Positions 50,742 through 60,800 of a stretch of 64,000 bases of DNA are shown here, piece by piece. Made by a program: the position numbers and the translations under genes. Within the stretch, counting starts at the first letter, position 1, and each line of letters starts with the position of its first letter. The DNA comes from Sipunculus nudus (Eukaryota; Annelida; Sipuncula; Golfingiida; Sipunculidae): positions 1,201,318-1,265,317 of the forward strand of contig CM049314.1 of assembly GCA_026874595.1 (NCBI GenBank), read 5' to 3'. The notes beneath the pieces are model-generated. The model was not told the origin of the DNA and ran no database searches. It was given only the letters and a program-made list of their open reading frames with translations.

Positions 50742-53700
50742 GGTCATATCAGGCTTCTTTATCAACAAACATGGGGAACTCCAGGCACTACTGCTGTTTT
50801 CAATAATATCATTCTCTATCATATACTTTATTTCATTCTTTATGGCTTGTAACTTTTGGGGACCAGCTCTATATGGTGCCTGTTTAATAGGGGAAGCATC
50901 TCCAATGTCTACATCATGCTGTAGTACATTAGTTCTACTGGGGACATCAGGAAATAAAGAGTCATATTTTATCAGGATTTCCTTCAACTCTGATAACTGA
51001 TCGAAATCCAAATGTGACAATTTCTGATCTAAATTATTTAAAATATCAGAGTTGTTCAGTTTTACAGGATGTTCAGTTTTCTTCATGAGAACATCCTCGG
51101 CATTCTTTTCAGTTTCTTTAATGAGTACCAAATTTGTTTGGGGAGGACTAGATTGACATGTTTCCGCTGATCTGTCATGATATTCTTTCAACATATTTAT
51201 ATGACAAAGTTGATGTGACTTTCTACGATCAGGAGTATCAATCACATAATTCAAATCTGATTTCTTCTCAACAACTTTGTATGGTCCAGAGTATTTTGCT
51301 TGCAGGGGATGTCCTGGATTTGGGAATAATACCAGAACTTTATCACCAGGTTTAAATTCTCTTTTTGTCGTCTTTTTGTCATACCATACTTTCATTTTGT
51401 TTTGGGCTTTCTTTAAATGTTCTTGGGCGATTTCATTTGCCCTACTTAATTTCTCCTTGAATTCCTGAACATATTTTAACAAGCTACTTTGAGAACTGTT
51501 TTCCATCCAAGTGTCTTTTAACACCGCCAGGGGGCCTCTTACACAGTGCCCATACACTAATTCAAAAGGGCTAAACCCTAAGCTTTCTTGCACTGCTTCT
51601 CGGGCTGCAAATATCAAAAAGGGTAAACCCTCATCCCACTGGTTCCCAGTGTCCAGACAATAAGCTCTAATCATGTTTTTGAGAGTTTGGTGAAATCGCT
51701 CTAGAGCACCTTGACTCTCAGGATGGTAGGCACTGGATTTGTAGTGTTTTATGCCTAGCTCTGCCATAACCTGGGCAAATATATTTGACATGAAATTTGA
51801 ACCTTGATCCGTTTGTATTGTTCTTGGTAAGCCAAAAGTAGTAAAAAATTTAACCAGAGCTTCAACAATTTTCTTTGCAGATATAGTTCTAAGAGGAATT
51901 GCTTCTGGAAATCTAGTTGCAGTACACATGATTGTTAGAACATATTCATTGCCATGTTTAGTTTTTCTTAGCGGTCCTACACAGTCAAGTATTACTGATT
52001 CAAACGCATCATGTGTTGCTGGTATGGGCGAGAGTGGCGCAGGACTAATTTGGTGGGTTGGTTTTCCAATCATTTGACACACATGACAAGTTTTACAGTA
52101 TTTCGCCACGTCTCGTTTTAACTTGGGCCAATAGAAGTGTTGGAGAATTTTGTGTTTGGTTTTCCTGACACCCAAATGTCCTGCCATAGGATGATCATGT
52201 GCAAGTTTTAAGATTTCTGGGCGATACTCGGGGGGAACTACAATTTGATAAAGAGTATTCCACGTTTCGTCCGCTGGTACGGTGGGAGGTCTATATTTTC
52301 TGACTAGTACATCATTCTGTAAGGTGAAACAAGTTGGAACTTTATCTGCTTCCTCTTTAGTCAAGGCATTTTCTCTAAGGGAGGCAATATCAGGATCTTT
52401 CTTTTGCATTTCTATCAAATCATCAGTTTTCATGCCAACTTCTACATTCTTTACACTCCTATCCTTCTTTAACTGTTCATGCCCATTTTGATCAGGCGAT
52501 TTCACGCCGTTTGTACTCCATTGGAGATTTCTATTCAGGGTCTGTTTGCCCTGTACTACATTTGTAGTCGAGTCCTTTGGACTGGTTGTGCCACTTGGGT
52601 CACATGCGGGCGATTTAATATTTACTCGCGTAACGGGCTTTAAGCCACTGACGTCATCGTTTGAATGCGCCATAAAGGTTTGCGAGAGGTCAAGTACAGA
52701 ACTCTCTGGTTTCAGACTTGCCTTTTTACTCATCGCTCGAGTCACTACACAGCCTGGAAATACGCCCGGAAACTCCTGCTGGAGCAGGTCTGTGTCCCTA
52801 TCAGTGCTCGGCAATTTTGTCATTCTGGGATCAATTTTCACTCTGTCACCAGCTAAATCGTTGCCTAGGAGGAGCGAAACGCCCTCTACTGGCAACTTTG
52901 AACAAACTCCTACAGTTACAAATTCAGAGACTAAATCAGATTCTAGTTTCACTCTGTGTAATGGAACTTCTAAAAATTCCGAATTAACGCCCTGGACTAG
53001 AACTGAACACCCCGCGTAACTCTCTTGAGAGAAGGGAAGAACAGATTTCAAAACGAGGCTTTGGGTTGCCCCGGTATCCCTTAAGATTTTAACACGGGCC
53101 TTTCTTGCATGGTTACCCTCTAACTGAACAAAGCCATCTGACACAAAGGGCTGAAAGCTCTCGTGGACAGGGCTTTGTGTTTCACCTTTAGTCTCTAGTT
53201 TACTGGGCAGTGTTACCGGTTTCATGCTCTGCGTAACAGTCAATGCATTAGGTTTAGGCTTACTTTGACCGTATCTTTTTCTATAACACTCAGATTCTGT
53301 ATGCCCCTTGAACTCACAGAATGTACAATATTTGGGTCCAGTCCTAGGTTGTCCCTCTTTATGTTGAGCAGGAGAGTCAGATTGACTTTTATACTGGGGT
53401 TTACCATGATCGGACTGTGGTTTACCTGAGCCGGAGTGACCCCGATAGTAGGGACTACCCTTTCGCCGACCCAGTTTTGGGCTTTTGCTACCTTCTCTTT
53501 TCTCACCATACCTCCTCCTGTGACTGGTATAACTGGGGCGGTGCGTCAAGGCAAATTCATCTGCCAGGACACCAGCCTCGTTTACATTTCTTACTTTATG
53601 TTCATCCAAAAATATTTTAATGTCACTACGGATATGCCTTTTGAACTCTTCTATCAAAATTAGTTGTTTGAGTTTTTCAAAATCCTGACCAATTTTCATA

Positions 53701-54479
53701 GACTGACACCATCTATTAAATGCACTTTCTTTGTCTCTAGCATATTCAACATGAGTTTGATTTTCTCTTTTGGTGGCATTCCTAAATTTTAAGCGATACG
53801 CTTCGGGGACTAATTCATAGGCTCTCAGAATGACCTCTTTTACAGTGTCGTAATCCCTGCATTGTTCGTCTGTGAGCGCAGTGTAAACGTCCTGTGCACG
53901 ACCAACCAGAACGCTTTGTAACAACAGGGTCCACTGGCCTTTAGGCCAAGCCATTAAAGTGGCCACCCGTTCAAAATAACTGAAATAACGCTCCACTTCA
54001 TTTTCATTGAAGGGAGGTACTTTGGTCGAATTTCTGAATAGGAATTCAGACGGCTCATGTGCTTTACGATTTTGAGGATTTTGTAACTCTAACTCTTTCA
54101 ACTTAATTTGCGTTTCTCTTTCGATTTCACATCTACGGATTTCTGTTTCATATTTCAATTTATCTGTTTCAACTTGAGCTTCATATTTCAATTTAAGTTC
54201 ATACTTTCTCAATTCTAGTTCTATCGGGTCAATAGCTGTTGCCCCAAGAGGTTCCTTAATAGGTTTTTCCTCCAAATCAGATTCCTCTTTACTTTCTACA
54301 TCACCATATAATGATTTCTTAAGTACATTTCTTAAACCCTCTACAGTGCATACATCCATGATGTCAATATTTAAATGTAGAGCAACAATTTCAAGTTCAT
54401 TTTTCTTTAACGTGTACAATAAGCTCCTATTTTCTCTTAATTGTGGTATAATTTCATTTGGTTTAAATTCCGTACCCAT
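50739..54479 (-). CDS. gag-pol: Retrotransposon Gag-protease-integrase and start of RT (Gmr1-like polyprotein)
   Basis: 1,246 codons. The ATG has a favourable context (A at -3, G at +4). Domains in order: N-terminal region and coiled coil rich in Glu/Lys/Leu (about 80-135); SCAN-like capsid (about 145-310, with ILRAYELVPEAYRLKFR); basic linker; CCHC knuckle C385-x2-C388-x4-H393-x4-C398; retropepsin with DTGA at 468-471; integrase HHCC zinc finger (H763, H768, C798, C801); integrase core with D832, D891 and E927 (35 residues between the last two); GPY module at 1065-1067; then the RT N-terminal fingers (about 1180-1246), ending at TAA within KKPDMT. The product would form capsids, mature itself and insert cDNA. 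Integrase lying upstream of RT identifies the Gmr1-like group. All visible catalytic residues are intact. Confidence 0.93.
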   Translation of the reverse strand: MGTEFKPNEIIPQLRENRSLLYTLKKNELEIVALHLNIDIMDVCTVEGLRNVLKKSLYGDVESKEESDLEEKPIKEPLGATAIDPIELELRKYELKLKYEAQVETDKLKYETEIRRCEIERETQIKLKELELQNPQNRKAHEPSEFLFRNSTKVPPFNENEVERYFSYFERVATLMAWPKGQWTLLLQSVLVGRAQDVYTALTDEQCRDYDTVKEVILRAYELVPEAYRLKFRNATKRENQTHVEYARDKESAFNRWCQSMKIGQDFEKLKQLILIEEFKRHIRSDIKIFLDEHKVRNVNEAGVLADEFALTHRPSYTSHRRRYGEKREGSKSPKLGRRKGSPYYRGHSGSGKPQSDHGKPQYKSQSDSPAQHKEGQPRTGPKYCTFCEFKGHTESECYRKRYGQSKPKPNALTVTQSMKPVTLPSKLETKGETQSPVHESFQPFVSDGFVQLEGNHARKARVKILRDTGATQSLVLKSVLPFSQESYAGCSVLVQGVNSEFLEVPLHRVKLESDLVSEFVTVGVCSKLPVEGVSLLLGNDLAGDRVKIDPRMTKLPSTDRDTDLLQQEFPGVFPGCVVTRAMSKKASLKPESSVLDLSQTFMAHSNDDVSGLKPVTRVNIKSPACDPSGTTSPKDSTTNVVQGKQTLNRNLQWSTNGVKSPDQNGHEQLKKDRSVKNVEVGMKTDDLIEMQKKDPDIASLRENALTKEEADKVPTCFTLQNDVLVRKYRPPTVPADETWNTLYQIVVPPEYRPEILKLAHDHPMAGHLGVRKTKHKILQHFYWPKLKRDVAKYCKTCHVCQMIGKPTHQISPAPLSPIPATHDAFESVILDCVGPLRKTKHGNEYVLTIMCTATRFPEAIPLRTISAKKIVEALVKFFTTFGLPRTIQTDQGSNFMSNIFAQVMAELGIKHYKSSAYHPESQGALERFHQTLKNMIRAYCLDTGNQWDEGLPFLIFAAREAVQESLGFSPFELVYGHCVRGPLAVLKDTWMENSSQSSLLKYVQEFKEKLSRANEIAQEHLKKAQNKMKVWYDKKTTKREFKPGDKVLVLFPNPGHPLQAKYSGPYKVVEKKSDLNYVIDTPDRRKSHQLCHINMLKEYHDRSAETCQSSPPQTNLVLIKETEKNAEDVLMKKTEHPVKLNNSDILNNLDQKLSHLDFDQLSELKEILIKYDSLFPDVPSRTNVLQHDVDIGDASPIKQAPYRAGPQKLQAIKNEIKYMIENDIIENSSSAWSSPCLLIKKPDMT
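53550..54047 (-). other. SCAN-like capsid domain within Gag
   Basis: Residues of about 145-310 of the polyprotein hold the capsid region. The segment YELVPEAYRLKFRN resembles the signature of vertebrate SCAN domains, which are known to descend from the capsid of Gmr1-like elements. The assignment is by eye. Confidence 0.65.
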
Positions 54480-54616
54480 ATTTGCAAAGTATCAAGATAA
54501 CGTGTCTGAGAAATATCCGAGTTCAATTGTAGTTAAATACTAGTTCAATAACTAGGAGTTATAGAGACCACTGTGAAATATTACATCCAAATGTAGCCGT
54601 TATTACGAAATACAGT
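54480..54616 (-). other. 5' leader between primer-binding site and gag start
   Basis: About 137 bp without a frame of note. It is expected to hold packaging signals, but none can be identified from sequence alone. Confidence 0.55.
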
Positions 54617-54634
54617 GTCTCGTCGCGGTCGCCA
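54617..54634 (-). other. Primer-binding site, tRNA-Arg-like
   Basis: In element orientation TGGCGACCGCGACGAGAC begins three bases (TAA) after the 5' LTR. TGG matches the CCA tail of a tRNA. The following bases match the 3' acceptor and T-arm of animal tRNA-Arg closely (GGTCGCCA end), from my memory of such tRNAs. The exact isoacceptor is uncertain. Confidence 0.75.
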
Positions 54635-55026
54635 TTATGTTACGGTCCCTTTTCACACCAAACAACTCAGGCCGAACCGTAACACATGCTCAGACACGTT
54701 CTCTTCAAATGAATACGTAACCAAAATATGGGTGCAAAAACAGTACTATATTACTATATTACAATATTTACAATCGTACACAAATAATATAATAGTCAAT
54801 ACATAACGTAATTTATAACCAAGTCTCTGACGAAAACTGAGTCTCTAAATAACGAACTGTAACGAAATACTTAACTGAATCCGGTATACGAGAAACTGAA
54901 GTCCATCATCAACACATAATTCGGGCACACACAAAACTGAAGTCCTGTATTAATCCATGTGGCACCAAACAAACAAAGTCTCTCCTCTTCTTAAATAATA
55001 AAGTTCATGGCGTGGTTCATGGCATT

Positions 55027-55055
55027 CCGTGGGCTTGGGGACCAAGAGCCCACGG
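55027..55055 (-). other. GC-rich hairpin in the LTR
   Basis: CCGTGGGC-TTGG-GGA-CCAA-GA-GCCCACGG folds into an 8-bp stem, a 2-base bulge and a 4-bp stem with a GGA loop. The same hairpin is in the other LTR at 49060-49088. It lies downstream of the TATA-like box, so it would be in the transcript. Confidence 0.6.
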
Positions 55056-55130
55056 TCACGGTCCCCGGGGATAACAGCAACGTGGCGTTGGCGAAGTCAA
55101 TAGTCCCGCCTCGTACTGCAGGCGAGTTCG

Positions 55131-55138
55131 TTTTATAG
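55131..55138 (-). promoter_or_regulatory. TATA-like box of the 5' LTR
   Basis: In element orientation CTATAAAA lies about 230 bp into the LTR, within GCCTATAAAACGAACTCG. This is a plausible core promoter that would give a U3 of roughly 260 bp. The equivalent site in the 3' LTR is 49164-49171. No AATAAA was seen in element orientation in the LTR. Confidence 0.5.
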
Positions 55139-55367
55139 GCTTTCAACAATGGGTGAAAACCGCAGAAGTTTGTGGTTTTGCTTGAGAGAAACGATAGCGC
55201 CGGCAGAACTGCAAAACCAGTACTGAATGGTCCAAGAATAGTTTTTATGTTTCTAAAAGCGCGTCAGTAGTCACTGACAGCGGGGTGGATCCATAAGCGT
55301 GGAAACGGGGGCGGCCACACCACTTCGTGGCGCCATCCTCCGATGTCCGGGTGACGTCCATGCAACA

Positions 55368-55371
55368 CAAT
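55368..55371 (+). repeat. Target-site duplication, right copy (CAAT)
   Basis: This is the second copy of the CAAT at 48667-48670, and the satellite monomer resumes directly with GTAGTAAAGCACATG. Confidence 0.85.
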
Positions 55372-58300
55372 GTAGTAAAGCACATGAAGGCTGGATTACC
55401 GAATGACCCTATGCTACTGATGTAACAATGTAGTAAAGCACATGAAGGCTGGATTACCGAATGACCCTATGCTACTGATGTAACAATGTAGTAAAGCACA
55501 TGAAGGCTGGATTACCGAATGAACCCATGCTACTGATGTAACAATGTAGTAAAGCACATGAAGGCTTGATTACCGAATGACCCTATGCTACTGATGTAAC
55601 AATGTAGTAAAGCACATGAAGGCTGGATTACCGAATGACCCTATGCTACTGACGTAACAATGGAGTAAAGCACATGAAGGCTGGATTACCGAATGACCCC
55701 ATGCTAATGACGTAACAATGTAGTAAAGCACATGAAGGCTGGATTACCGAATGACCCCATGCTACTGATGTAACAATGTAGTAAAGCACATGAAGGCTGG
55801 ATTACCGAATGACCCTATGCTACTGATGTACCAATGTAGTAAAGCACAGGAAGGCTGGATTACCGAATGAACCCGTGCTACTGATGTAACAATGTAGTAA
55901 AGCACATGAAGGCTGGATTACCGAATGAACCCGTGCTACTGATGTAACAATGTAGTAAAGCACATGAAGGCTGGATTACCGAATGAACCCATGCTACTGA
56001 TGTAACAATGTAGTAAAGCACATGAAGGCTGGATTACCGAATGACCCTATGCTACTGATGTAACAATGTAGTAAAGCACATGAAGGCTGGATTACCGAAT
56101 GAACCCGTGATACTGATGTAACAATGTAGTAAAGCACATGAAGGCTGGATTACCGAATGAACCCATGCTACTGATGTAACAATGTAGTAAAGCACATGAA
56201 GGCTGGATTACCTAATGAACCCATGCTACTGATGTAACAATGTAGTAAAGCACATGAAGGCTGGATTACCGAATGAACCCATGCTACTGATGTAACAATG
56301 TAGTAAAGCACATGAAGGCTGGATTACCGAATGAACCCATGCTACTGATGTAACAATGTAGTAAAGCACATGAAGGCTGGATTACCGAATGACCCTATGC
56401 TACTGATGTAACAATGTAGTAGAGCACATGAAGGCTGGATTACCGAATGACCCTATGCTACTGATGTAACAATGTAGTAAAGCACATGAAGGCTGGATTA
56501 CCGAATGACCCTATGCTACTGATGTAACAATGTAGTAAAGCACATGAAGGCTGGATTACCGAATGACCCTATGTTACTGATGTAACAATGTAGTAAAGCA
56601 CATGAAGGCTGGATTACCGAATGAACCCGTGCTACTGATGTAACAATGTAGTAAAGCACATGAAGGCTGGATTACCGAATGAACCCATGCTACTGATGTA
56701 ACAATGTAGTAAAGCACATGAAGGCTGGATTACCGAATGAACCCATGCTACTGATGTAACAATGTAGTAAAGCACATGAAGGCTGGATTACCGAATGACC
56801 CTATGCTACTGATGTAACAATGTAGTAAAGCACATGAAGGCTGGATTACCGAATGAACCCATGCTACTGATGTAACAATGTAGTAAAGCACATGAAGGCT
56901 TGATTACCGAATGACCCTATGCTACTGATGTAACAATGTAGTAAAGCACATGAAGGCTGGATTACCGAATGACCCTATGCTACTGACGTAACAATGGAGT
57001 AAAGCACATGAAGGCTGGATTACCGAATGACCCCATGCTAATGACGTAACAATGTAGTAAAGCACATGAAGGCTGGATTACCGAATGACCCCATGCTACT
57101 GATGTAACAATGTAGTAAAGCACATGAAGGCTGGATTACCGAATGACCCTATGCTACTGATGTACCAATGTAGTAAAGCACAGGAAGGCTGGATTACCGA
57201 ATGAACCCGTGCTACTGATGTAACAATGTAGTAAAGCACATGAAGGCTGGATTACCGAATGAACCCGTGCTACTGATGTAACAATGTAGTAAAGCACATG
57301 AAGGCTGGATTACCGAATGAACCCATGCTACTGATGTAACAATGTAGTAAAGCACATGAAGGCTGGATTACCGAATGACCCTATGCTACTGATGTAACAA
57401 TGTAGTAAAGCACATGAAGGCTGGATTACCGAATGAACCCGTGATACTGATGTAACAATGTAGTAAAGCACATGAAGGCTGGATTACCGAATGAACCCAT
57501 GCTACTGATGTAACAATGTAGTAAAGCACATGAAGGCTGGATTACCTAATGAACCCATGCTACTGATGTAACAATGTAGTAAAGCACATGAAGGCTGGAT
57601 TACCGAATGAACCCATGCTACTGATGTAACAATGTAGTAAAGCACATGAAGGCTGGATTACCGAATGAACCCATGCTACTGATGTAACAATGTAGTAAAG
57701 CACATGAAGGCTGGATTACCGAATGACCCTATGCTACTGATGTAACAATGTAGTAAAGCACATGAAGGCTGGATTACCGAATGACCCTATGCTACTGACG
57801 TAACAATGGAGTAAAGCACATGAAGGTTGGATTACCGAATGACCCCATGCTAATGACGTAACAATGTAGTAAAGCACATGAAGGCTGGATTACCGAATGA
57901 CCCCATGCTACTGATGTAACAATGTAGTAAAGCACATGAAGGCTGGATTACCGAATGACCCTATGCTACTGATGTAACAATGTAGTAAAGCACAGGAAGG
58001 CTGGATTACCGAATGAACCCATGCTACTGATGTAACAATGTAGTAAAGCACATGAAGGCTGGATTACCGAATGACCCTTTGCTACTGATGTAACAATGTA
58101 GTAAAGCACATGATGGCTGGATTACCGAATGACCCTATGCTACTGATGTAACAATGTAGTAAAGCACATGAAGGCAGGATTACCGAATGACCCTATGCTA
58201 CTGACGTAACAATGTAGTAAAGCACATGAAGGCTGGATTACCGAATGAACCCATGCTACTGATGTAACAATGTAGTAAAGCACATGAAGGCTGGATTACC

Positions 58301-58540
58301 GAATGACCCTATGCTACTGATGTAACAATGTAGTAAAGCACATGAAGGCTGGTTACCGAATGAACCCATGCTACTGATGTAACAATGTAGTAAAGCACAT
58401 GAAGGCTCGATTACCGAATGACCCTATGCTACTGATGTAACAATGCAGTAAAGCACATGAAGGCTGGAATACCGAATGACCCTATGCTACTGATGTAACA
58501 ATGTAGTAAAGCACATGAAGGCTGGATTACCGAATGACCC
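55368..58540 (+). repeat. 58-bp satellite, right arm, subfamily B
   Basis: These are B monomers, with a 1,334-bp (23-monomer) higher-order offset. CTACTGACGTAACAATGGAG lies near 55646 and 56980, and GTGATACTGA at 56107 and 57441. About 55 monomers. Confidence 0.93.
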
Positions 58541-60800
58541 TATGCTACTGGTGTAACAGTGTAGTACAACACAAGAAGGCTGGATTACCTAATGAACCCA
58601 TGCTACTGGTGTAACAGTGTAGTACAACACACGAAGGCTGGATTACCGAATAACCCATGCTACTGGTGTAACAGTGTAGTACAACACACGAAGGCTGGAT
58701 TACCTAATGAACCAATGCTACTGTTGTAACAGTGTAGTACAACACACGAAGGCTGGATTACCGAATGAACCCGTGCTACTGATGTAACAATTTAGTAAAG
58801 CACATGAAGGCTGGATTACCGAATGAACCCATGCTACTGATGTAACAATGTAGTAAAGCACATGAAGGCTGGATTACCGAATTAACCTATGCTACTGATG
58901 TAACAATGTAGTAAAGCACATGAAGGCTGGATTACCGAATGAACCCGTGCTACTGATATAACAATGTAGTAAAGCACATGAAGGCTGGATTACCGAATGA
59001 ACCCGTGCTACTGATGTAACAATGTAGTAAAGCACATGAAGGCTGGATTACCGAATGAACCCGTGCTACTGATGTAACAATGTAGTAAAGCACATGAAGG
59101 CTGGATTACCGAATGAACCCATGCTACTGATGTAACAATGTAGTAAAGCACATGAAGGCTGGATTACCGAATGACCCTATGCTACTGATGTAACAATGTA
59201 GTAAAGCACATGAAGGCTGGATTACCGAATGAACCCGTGATACTGATGTAACAATGTAGTAAAGCACATGAAGGCTGGATTACCGAATGAACCCATGCTA
59301 CTGATGTAACAATGTAGTAAAGCACATGAAGGCTGGATTACCTAATGAACCCATGCTACTGATGTAACAATGTAGTAAAGCACATGAAGGCTGGATTACC
59401 GAATGAACCCATGCTACTGATGTAACAATGTAGTAAAGCACATGAAGGCTGGATTACCGAATGAACCCATGCTACTGATGTAACAATGTAGTAAAGCACA
59501 TGAAGGCTGGATTACCGAATGACCCTATGCTACTGATGTAACAATGTAGTAAAGCACATGAAGGCTGGATTACCGAATGACCCTATGCTACTGACGTAAC
59601 AATGGAGTAAAGCACATGAAGGTTGGATTACCGAATGACCCCATGCTAATGACGTAACAATGTAGTAAAGCACATGAAGGCTGGATTACCGAATGACCCC
59701 ATGCTACTGATGTAACAATGTAGTAAAGCACATGAAGGCTGGATTACCGAATGACCCTATGCTACTGATGTAACAATGTAGTAAAGCACAGGAAGGCTGG
59801 ATTACCGAATGAACCCATGCTACTGATGTAACAATGTAGTAAAGCACATGAAGGCTGGATTACCGAATGACCCTTTGCTACTGATGTAACAATGTAGTAA
59901 AGCACATGATGGCTGGATTACCGAATGACCCTATGCTACTGATGTAACAATGTAGTAAAGCACATGAAGGCAGGATTACCGAATGACCCTATGCTACTGA
60001 CGTAACAATGTAGTAAAGCACATGAAGGCTGGATTACCGAATGAACCCATGCTACTGATGTAACAATGTAGTAAAGCACATGAAGGCTGGATTACCGAAT
60101 GACCCTATGCTACTGATGTAACAATGTAGTAAAGCACATGAAGGCTGGTTACCGAATGAACCCATGCTACTGATGTAACAATGTAGTAAAGCACATGAAG
60201 GCTCGATTACCGAATGACCCTATGCTACTGATGTAACAATGCAGTAAAGCACATGAAGGCTGGAATACCGAATGACCCTATGCTACTGATGTAACAATGT
60301 AGTAAAGCACATGAAGTCTGGATTACCGAATGACCCTATGCTACTGGTGTAACAGTGTAGTACAACACAAGAAGGCTGGATTACCTAATGAACCCATGCT
60401 ACTGGTGTAACAGTGTAGTACAACACACGAAGGCTGGATTACCGAATAACCCATGCTACTGGTGTAACAGTGTAGTACAACACACGAAGGCTGGATTACC
60501 TAATGAACCAATGCTACTGTTGTAACAGTGTAGTACAACACACGAAGGCTGGATTACCGAATGAACCCGTGCTACTGATGTAACAATTTAGTAAAGCACA
60601 TGAAGGCTGGATTACCGAATGAACCCATGCTACTGATGTAACAATGTAGTAAAGCACATGAAGGCTGGATTACCGAATTAACCTATGCTACTGATGTAAC
60701 AATGTAGTAAAGCACATGAAGGCTGGATTACCGAATGAACCCGTGCTACTGATATAACAATGTAGTAAAGCACATGAAGGCTGGATTACCGAATGAACCC
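57200..60800 (+). repeat. 1,796-bp higher-order duplication, right arm
   Basis: Landmarks repeat at exactly 1,796 bp: GTGATACTGA at 57441 and 59237, GCTACTGACG at 57791 and 59587, CCCTTTGCTA at 58075 and 59871, ATTAACCTAT at 58881 and 60677. The unit is 31 monomers minus 2 bp, the loss coming from a GGCTGGTTACC monomer. Part of it returns a third time at 61441, an offset of 1,854, one monomer more. Confidence 0.88.

Larger units (their letters stand above)
48671..55367 (-). mobile_element. Full-length Gmr1-like Ty3/gypsy LTR retrotransposon
   Basis: The 6,697-bp element lies on the minus strand inside the 58-bp satellite. It has two 730-bp LTRs with no difference seen by eye, TG...CA ends, a CAAT target-site duplication, a tRNA-Arg-like primer-binding site and a polypurine tract. 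One long frame encodes Gag with a CCHC knuckle, protease, integrase (HHCC, DD35E, GPY), then reverse transcriptase and RNase H. The frame is interrupted once by TAA at 50739-50741. Integrase before RT is the reverse of normal Ty3/gypsy order and is the defining feature of the Gmr1-like group. I see no envelope-like frame and no chromodomain. Identical LTRs and a clean insertion point to recent transposition. Confidence 0.95.
54638..55367 (-). repeat. 5' LTR of the retrotransposon
   Basis: 730 bp, apparently identical to 48671-49400. In element orientation it starts at 55367 with TGTTGCATGG and carries a TATA-like box about 230 bp in and a GC-rich hairpin at 55027-55055. It should drive transcription of the element. 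Confidence 0.97.

Noticed and set aside
51158-53663. Plus-strand frames across the retrotransposon, including one of 157 codons
   Set aside because: They are antisense shadows of the Gag-protease-integrase frame.
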